64,000 bases of DNA from Augochlora pura (Eukaryota > Arthropoda > Insecta > Hymenoptera > Halictidae): NCBI RefSeq assembly GCF_028453695.1, contig NC_135774.1:21142001-21206000 (forward strand). Direction: 5' to 3'. Position numbers and translations under genes: made by a program. Below, one piece after another: positions 57,761 through 64,000 of the stretch. The notes below the pieces were generated by a model that was given only the letters and a program-made list of their open reading frames with translations, had not been told where the DNA came from and did no database searches. Numbering within the stretch: position 1 is the first letter of the stretch; every line of letters begins with the position of its first letter.

Positions 57761-60242
57761 ATAAAAATCGCATAAGAATTATGTTGTGCTTTTCACAATT
57801 CCGATAAAGTCAATTATTAAGATTACAAAAGACATATACTTATTTTTGACATATATGCAAAGTCCTCGGTCTATCAATAAATATATTTTTAGCTTGCTTC
57901 TAAATATTGATGTGTTTCATTCATCGCGAAATCACAAAAAAAGCAATACACATAGGCACATTATCACGTATCAATTAGGTTAATGAAATAGTTTTTGTTC
58001 GAATGGCTGGCAAAGGTTAATGAAATGCGGACGGGCTCTGTGCATCACAACAGAAAAACATCAGCATTCATTCAAGTCTCTTCGATGATTAATTAGGGAC
58101 TGTTAACCTTCTCTGGAACACGATATGCAAAGTAAATTATCCGTGAGATGTCTTCGGACTTGTGTCATAACCGATTAAGTATCTTAGCGAAGATAATGAG
58201 CACTTTATGTAATACAAGCGGTTGGGTTGCAGCGAGCACGTCAAATCCCTTGCGATTCGACCATTCAATGACAACAGATAACAACTTTCGATGCATTCAT
58301 GGCCGGATTATTTTTATAATAGCGGAACGCTCAATTAAGCATGGATATGCTATTACTAGATTGCAAACGTTTACACAAATTCCTATTTTCATAAATTATT
58401 TTATAAAAATCAGAATTGAAAAGGTATCCTTCGATCGCATTTATAAAATAAAAATATCACATCGGCGTATATGAAATGTCAAACTTTAAAATAAATAGTA
58501 GTGCTTCATATATTTTTTGTATAAATGTGTCCTTTCCTTGGCGGAATTTTGTAAAATATAATTCTTAGCAAAATAGAAGACACAACACAGCATAAGCAGA
58601 CAAGTATTAATACGTGATAAAAATCCGACATTTTGCGCCAGTTGTCGTCGAACTGTCTTTTGGAAAATGTCGCAGCGCTATTCAGAAGATAAATGCTTCC
58701 ATGAATATAGGATAACTTTGAATCACGGCGAAAAAAGAAATACGTTTACCCGACATTTATTGCTCGAGTTTCGTGTCAACAATTTGCCAGTTCGTTTATA
58801 TTTTGATTCATACATCGTTAGCGAATTCCTGTATAATTGCTAATAAAAACATACGACGACGAGGTCGACATAAAACCGCGTTTTCGTCCGCGAAACGAGT
58901 ATTTATCGCGTTTCTATGTATAACATTTATTCGTGCGACGACCCCGCGGCACGCTAGACAAATCGCGAGCGCGCGCACGGCGTTGTGACCAACTGCCGTC
59001 TACAAATTCGGTATCGGGTTTTGTCAAATCAAAGCGAAGGCATGAACTTTGCGTCACCCGATCGAATCTGGGACAGCAGAATTGCCAATAACACCGGAGC
59101 GGTGCCGCGAGTAACCACGACCGTTGAGAAACAGGGATTTGCGAATCCGTTGCGCAAGTTTAATCGTCGCGCTTAGTTGTACCAGTTCGTTTTCTAACGT
59201 CCTCCCGTCGCTGTTGTCTCTTTCCGCCGCGAGCGAATTCCTCGGATACAGGTGTACGTGGAGGGATGCTCCTTATCTTTCGATTTTCTATTTTTCCTTG
59301 TCTCGCTCGTTAATTCCGACGATTTACGAGAAAAAATAATTTATTTTTCTATAAATTTATAATTAATATTATATATTTTTATTTTATTATATAATTAATA
59401 ATTTATTTTTCTATATATTATTATTATAGTATATTATTTTTCTATATACACATATATATTTGGTAGTAACACAAAAGCAGAAAAATATCCCTTTCAAGTT
59501 ATGATTAAATTAAGAAAGAACTTATTCAAACAATTGCAACTATTGTGTACAAAATTTACGAACAATTTCTATTATATCTCTTTCTAGTGCCTAGAGTGCT
59601 ATGGCCAAAATAAGAGTGATAAGGCCAAAATAAGATTTCGCCTCTACCATACGTTCAAGGGATGTTTCTAACTCCGGAATTTTAGAAAATACTGAACTTA
59701 ATATTAAATTATATTCAGATATGTATTGCACATGTTTTGGTCTTAATATATAATTATAAATTCACTTTAAGATGTGGCATACGATTTGTTGATTATTTAC
59801 ACAATTGGAAAAAGCTACAAAGAAGTAATCGATATTATTCGTATACCGCATAAATTATAGCATTAGAATAAAAATAGCCGTATATTTGAGGATTAATTTT
59901 TACTCCTTAAAGTGCATTTACGCAAGAAAAGATATTCCGCAATGCAGCTTTTAAGTTCGAGAATCTTTTGAATTCTTAGCTTGGGGATCATCCCTTGTAA
60001 GCACCACTCTAACCACTTTCCTTTGAAAATGATTTACGCGGTGCCGGCACATCTTTATCGTAGAATCTTTCTATCGATAAATCGATACGGTTGATTTCTT
60101 CATAAATAAACAATAGATACAGATCTTTAAAAATAATGAATAAATTTCTATGTTCCTCTTCTGGTTAAATTTATTTGTTCCTCTCCTGGTTAAATTTATT
60201 TGTATACGATCTTATAAGAAAAATTTTGCTTCGGGTTATATT
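57761..60242. other. Non-coding, mostly AT-rich stretch
   Basis: GC-richer at 58860-59280. 59330-59465 is a highly AT-rich tract. No gene recognised. Confidence 0.4.
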
Positions 60243-60612
60243 AGTGGTACTGTCATTTACTTATAGCTAATTTGAAAACTCNTCACTTATCCGAATTTCA
60301 AGGTTATGTCAGGATATTAGTGGTATTGTCATTTGCTCATAGCTAATTTTTAAACTCCTTACTTATCCAAATTTCAAGGTTATGTCAGGCTATCAGTGGT
60401 ACTGTCATTTGCTTATAGCTAATTTGAAAACTCCTCACTTATCCGAATTTCAAGGTTATGTCAGGNTATNAGTGGTATTGTCATTTNCTNATAGCTAATT
60501 TNNAAACTCCTCACTTATCCGAATTTCAAGGTTATGTCAGGCTATCAGTGGTANTGTCATTTGCTCATAGCTAATTTTTAAACTCCTNACTTATCNNAAT
60601 TTCAAGATTCAT
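60243..60612. repeat. 76-bp tandem repeat with ambiguous bases
   Basis: Nearly five units starting AGTGGTAYTGTCATTT at 60243, 60319, 60395, 60471 and 60547. Each contains 'aaactcctcacttatcc' and 'aatttcaaggttatgtcagg'. Scattered single N bases (for example 60282, 60465, 60470) occur only here and just past it, suggesting collapsed or unresolved repeat copies. Confidence 0.95.
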
Positions 60613-61348
60613 TGACATACACCGATTGGCATCCGAGCCNCTTACGCGTACAACAGATTCGCAATCTATCGAACGAAATTCGTGGAACGATCAACGAAGC
60701 TCTCGCCCGTAACGATCGTCGTAGCATTCCGGATGGGTTTCGAACGCGGCCAAAAACCCGCGATCGATTATTCACGGTCCGGCAAATGGCGGAGCAATAA
60801 ATAATCGGCGCCGGCGATGTGACGAAACCATAAACCAAGTCGGTGACTCTCGGCGATTAAGCCGCGCATGCAGATTGCACGGATATCTGTAATTCGGATT
60901 ATCGAAACGCACCCACACTAGCCAGCTGGGTCCGCCGCGGGACTGTGTTCGTGTATCGGCTGATACACTCGATAATGGTTATCCCCTGGCCCCGGGTCGC
61001 AGTTGTGCACACGTGTGCGCGCGATCAATGATACGCAATCTAGCTACGCAGGTGGCACCGTACACGCAGATAAAACGAGCGTGTGCCATTTCTCTATGCA
61101 GGTACATACTTATCAGCGTAACGGGCCACCTCGAAATCGCGGAGTTACAAAGTCGCCGATCTTGCGCGCGATAGGTGCCCGCCCCCGGTTTACCGACCCG
61201 GGGAGAAGTGGAAAATTAAGTACGCGACCGGCTGCGATCGTGAGCACCGAGAGCTTGAGCTTCGGCTCGAGCGTGAGCGCGAGCGCGAAAGTGGCCAGAT
61301 AAGGGTGGAAACGGGCAGGAAGACGCCGGGGTAGAACACTGCCAGTGA
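60613..61348. other. GC-rich stretch
   Basis: CpG-rich; small unrecognised frames on both strands (60602-60838, 61003-61302). No supported feature. Confidence 0.4.
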
Positions 61349-61383
<35 letters not shown>

Positions 61384-61420
61384 GTGAAGAGATAGAGAAA
61401 GAGAGAGAAAGAGAAAGAGA
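61349..61420. repeat. (GA)n microsatellite, compound
   Basis: GA/GAAA tract of about 70 bp. A TATTTAAA sequence follows at 61432-61439, which could be a TATA box but has no convincing initiator. Confidence 0.93.
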
Positions 61421-62608
61421 ACCTGGCGGGCTATTTAAACGAGCCAGCCAACTGCTGTGAATGAATATTCAGAAGCACACGGAAACTGCAAGAGAACGCG
61501 GTCTTCGTGCCCCAGGTGACCTCTCGTGGAAACGAGCAGGTGAAATGGTCCAAATCACAGCGAATATTCAGGACCCGGACCTGGCGGCGTGGTCCTTGTG
61601 CAAATTATTCTCGTTACGAATGCCTGTGATCGAGACCTCCAAACTATGTAAAAGAGTGTAACCAAAACCACGATTCCCCTTGCAAATTTCTTCGCGGCCG
61701 TCTGAATAGGGCACCGGCCCTCTTCTCCCATTGTCGGTCTTCGACGGAAGGCCGCGCGGCGTCGCAGCGCGTGGAAAATTTAATGGTACTTTGGCGCCGG
61801 TCTACGCGCGGTATCCCTCTGCCTCCTGAAATATCTATACGCGGTTATTACGCCCGGTGTGTATCGGTGACCAGGGAACGGATGAATCTTAATTGCTTAT
61901 AAATATTGCATCGCTCGTCATCCGCGGTTATCCGCCGCCGCCGCGAGGACAGGTGATCCGCGGTCAAAGCGAGAATTAATTGATTATTTAAACGTTACGA
62001 AGAATTTCTGTATAGCGCGACACCGGCGACAGGCCGAGCTCTAAAATCCCCGAGTAGTACCCGTCGCACCGGTGTTCCATCGCCATCGCACCTCGGGGAG
62101 CCGAAAGTTCGAGACTCGCCGAGAGTTCGCTCCCGATGTCGAATGTTTCTATGACACGTCCCGAAGTCCGACCTCCGCGCACTGATTGGTTCCTTGATTG
62201 AATTAACGCGTTCGCTCTCCTCAGCCGGGGACCATAATTCCGTCAGATCGAAGACGTTTCATTAATCAAACGAGCGGCGAATGGCGAAAATTGATCGCGC
62301 GCCGATCGTTATGCAAAGTAAATTTTTTAATATAAAAAATAAAACTTTTATGCAAAATAAATGATGGCTGCGTAAAGTGCAGAAGTGACAAGTGCCAGAT
62401 ATGTAAATAATCTTCCTTTTTTTATCGTTTTAAGAGGCTGAAAGGAGAATATCTTCAATTATTTTAATTCGTTTTAAGTGTTTTAAAATCATCCTGATCG
62501 TTGAATTATATGCGTTTACAATAATAATGGATAAACGAAATTCGGAGCAGCGAGGACATGAGATGAATTTAAAAATACCGTAGCATGGCCATCGCTTTAT
62601 TAACGTCA
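61421..62608. other. Non-coding stretch
   Basis: GC-rich to 62290, then AT-rich. The frames at 61461-61661 (+) and 61988-62182 (-) are unrecognised. Confidence 0.4.
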
Positions 62609-62938
62609 TTAACCCTTTGACTGCTGTTGACGCCTATTGGCGTCCGAAACACGTTGTCTTCCCAGTACCGTAGACGCCAATAGGCGTCAAGATCAAATTT
62701 CGCCTGTTTCGCCCGTTTATTATTAAATTTCATTATTAAATACTGTAAAAAGAAGTTTAAAATTAATGTTCACTTCAAGTAATATTGATTTAATGTAATA
62801 GAATTCAGTATTTTCAATATTTTAATTTACTTCTTCAAAAAAACGAAAAACTTCACCGTACCCAGTGGACGTCGCGATTTAATGTTTGTCGTACCGTAGG
62901 CCGATGTGTGACAAAGACTGCCGTAGCCAAAGGGTTAA
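62609..62938. mobile_element. TTAA-flanked MITE, family B, second copy
   Basis: TTAA+CCCTTTGACTGCTGTTG and GCCGTAGCCAAAGGG+TTAA, closely matching 25905-26210 throughout. GACGCC-TATT-GGCGTC (62629-62644) is centred 24.5 bp from the TTAA, and GACGCCAATAGGCGTC (62673-62688) is 44 bp further in. 330 bp. Confidence 0.93.
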
Positions 62939-63129
62939 ATAAAGAAATACACTTTTATCGAACATCAGTTTTATAAAATCGGTGAGGACAAGTTTTATTC
63001 TGCAGAAGAATTCGCAGCCTAGTGAAATACTCTTTCAATTTCCTTAGTTTTCCACCCTTGAGCAAGCAACTGGCTAACTGCACACTGTTTTTCCTACGTT
63101 CTACTAAAAGTTCGACAATTGTAGTTTAA

Positions 63130-63236
63130 TTCAAATTTGAATTTGAATCTGAATCTGAATCTAATTTTAATTTTAATTTTAATTTGAATTTAAATTTGAA
63201 TTTAATTTGAATTTTTTAATTTAATTTAAGATTCAA
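63130..63236. repeat. (AATTTG/AATTTA)n hexanucleotide-like tract
   Basis: Runs of GAATTT, GAATCT, TAATTT and TTTAAT. A drifting six-base repeat. Confidence 0.88.
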
Positions 63237-64000
63237 GATATTTCATTTTCATTGAACTCTATAGTAAATGCATATATGGATTGCCTTATTTGAGCGCATT
63301 CATCTCAATCTTTTACTCATTCTATAGTTGCTTGCATCAAATATTTTTTAAATATTTCCAGATGCGTATAAAAAGATAAACAGAAAAAAGATAATGTGTT
63401 CTAGAAAATTGTTTAAAATACGTTCTATGTTGGATACGTTATAGAAAGTATTCGATAAGTAGAGCAATTTGCAATCTTATAATTAGTCATTTCTCTTGAT
63501 AATTGAATCACCGTTTACGATAAAAACTGCTGACACGAAAAGGAACCTCGGACCATGATACATCCGCAAGAATCATTTGTAATCAAATCTCTGCGATGAG
63601 TATCCCACCAAAACATAAAATTACAGAAACAAAAGGCACAGATTGCCAATTCAAAAACCGAATTAGAAGCTAGTTATTGCTAATAATTATTAAAAAAACG
63701 TGTACTACGAAATATCACATATTGTGGTCAGAACAATGGTAACAATATTAAATGAAATCCATTAAACGAATTACAATTTATCGATTAATTCCCGTTAAAT
63801 TCTCAAATTAATGCCAGATAATCGTAAAAGTTTCTGTGCTAAACTCGAGAGTTCGAAGAGATCGCTTCCACTTGTTAAAAACAAATTATTACATTTTCTA
63901 TCTAGAATTGTGTCGTTATAAATAAAATGAATAATTAGAAAATAAACGATAGAGAAAATATTAATCGTGTCAATAAGATTAGTGTCATAGTATCACTATG
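63237..64000. other. Non-coding, AT-rich stretch to the window end
   Basis: No gene or repeat recognised. Confidence 0.4.

Noticed and set aside
61432..61661. TATTTAAA followed by a 66-codon frame
   Set aside because: No initiator at the right distance and no recognisable protein.

Overview
The window is eukaryotic nuclear DNA, most likely from an insect and plausibly a bee or other hymenopteran. GC-rich, CpG-rich islands alternate with very AT-rich stretches. There are many microsatellites, intron-style splice signals, and dense short TA- and TTAA-flanked DNA transposon remnants. Three gaps of exactly 100 N are scaffold joins. I see no prokaryotic gene organisation, operon, tRNA, rRNA or CRISPR array. 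Long open frames sit mostly in GC-rich or simple-repeat DNA, overlap each other on both strands and look like chance.

The one well-supported gene piece is a small minus-strand exon at 26790-26966. It has an upstream acceptor (TTTGTTTCTAG), an in-frame stop before the ATG, a signal peptide, 32 codons and a consensus GTAAGT donor. It looks like the first coding exon of a secreted or membrane protein whose other exons lie outside the window or were not recognised. Much of the window could therefore be introns or 5' flank of one long gene. The mature start (W-P-Q-D-P-V-P-R-L) recalls semaphorin N-termini, but this is only a guess.

Mobile DNA dominates what can be annotated. About twenty short elements or ends are flanked by TTAA, usually with CCCTTTGC-like termini, and look like non-autonomous piggyBac-type elements. 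They fall into at least ten sequence families (called A to L here). Most carry an imperfect or perfect palindrome whose centre lies about 25 bp from the TTAA, although the palindrome itself differs between families. Five elements carry two or three such palindromes 43-44 bp apart. Other elements are two intact TA-flanked CAGGGTG MITEs plus orphan ends, an internally deleted mariner (44970-45373) with a solo end at 54375, and a probable non-LTR retrotransposon C-terminal scrap at 2834-2971.

Other structure: twin hairpins with the same loop sequence (11253-11437); two degenerate minisatellites in inverted orientation around a unique GC-rich core (17690-19396); a minisatellite that switches strand at about 28750; and tandem arrays with periods of about 30, 34, 37, 55, 76 and 160 bp. 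The rest is unannotated intronic or intergenic sequence, described block by block. Base-composition statements are by eye, not computed.
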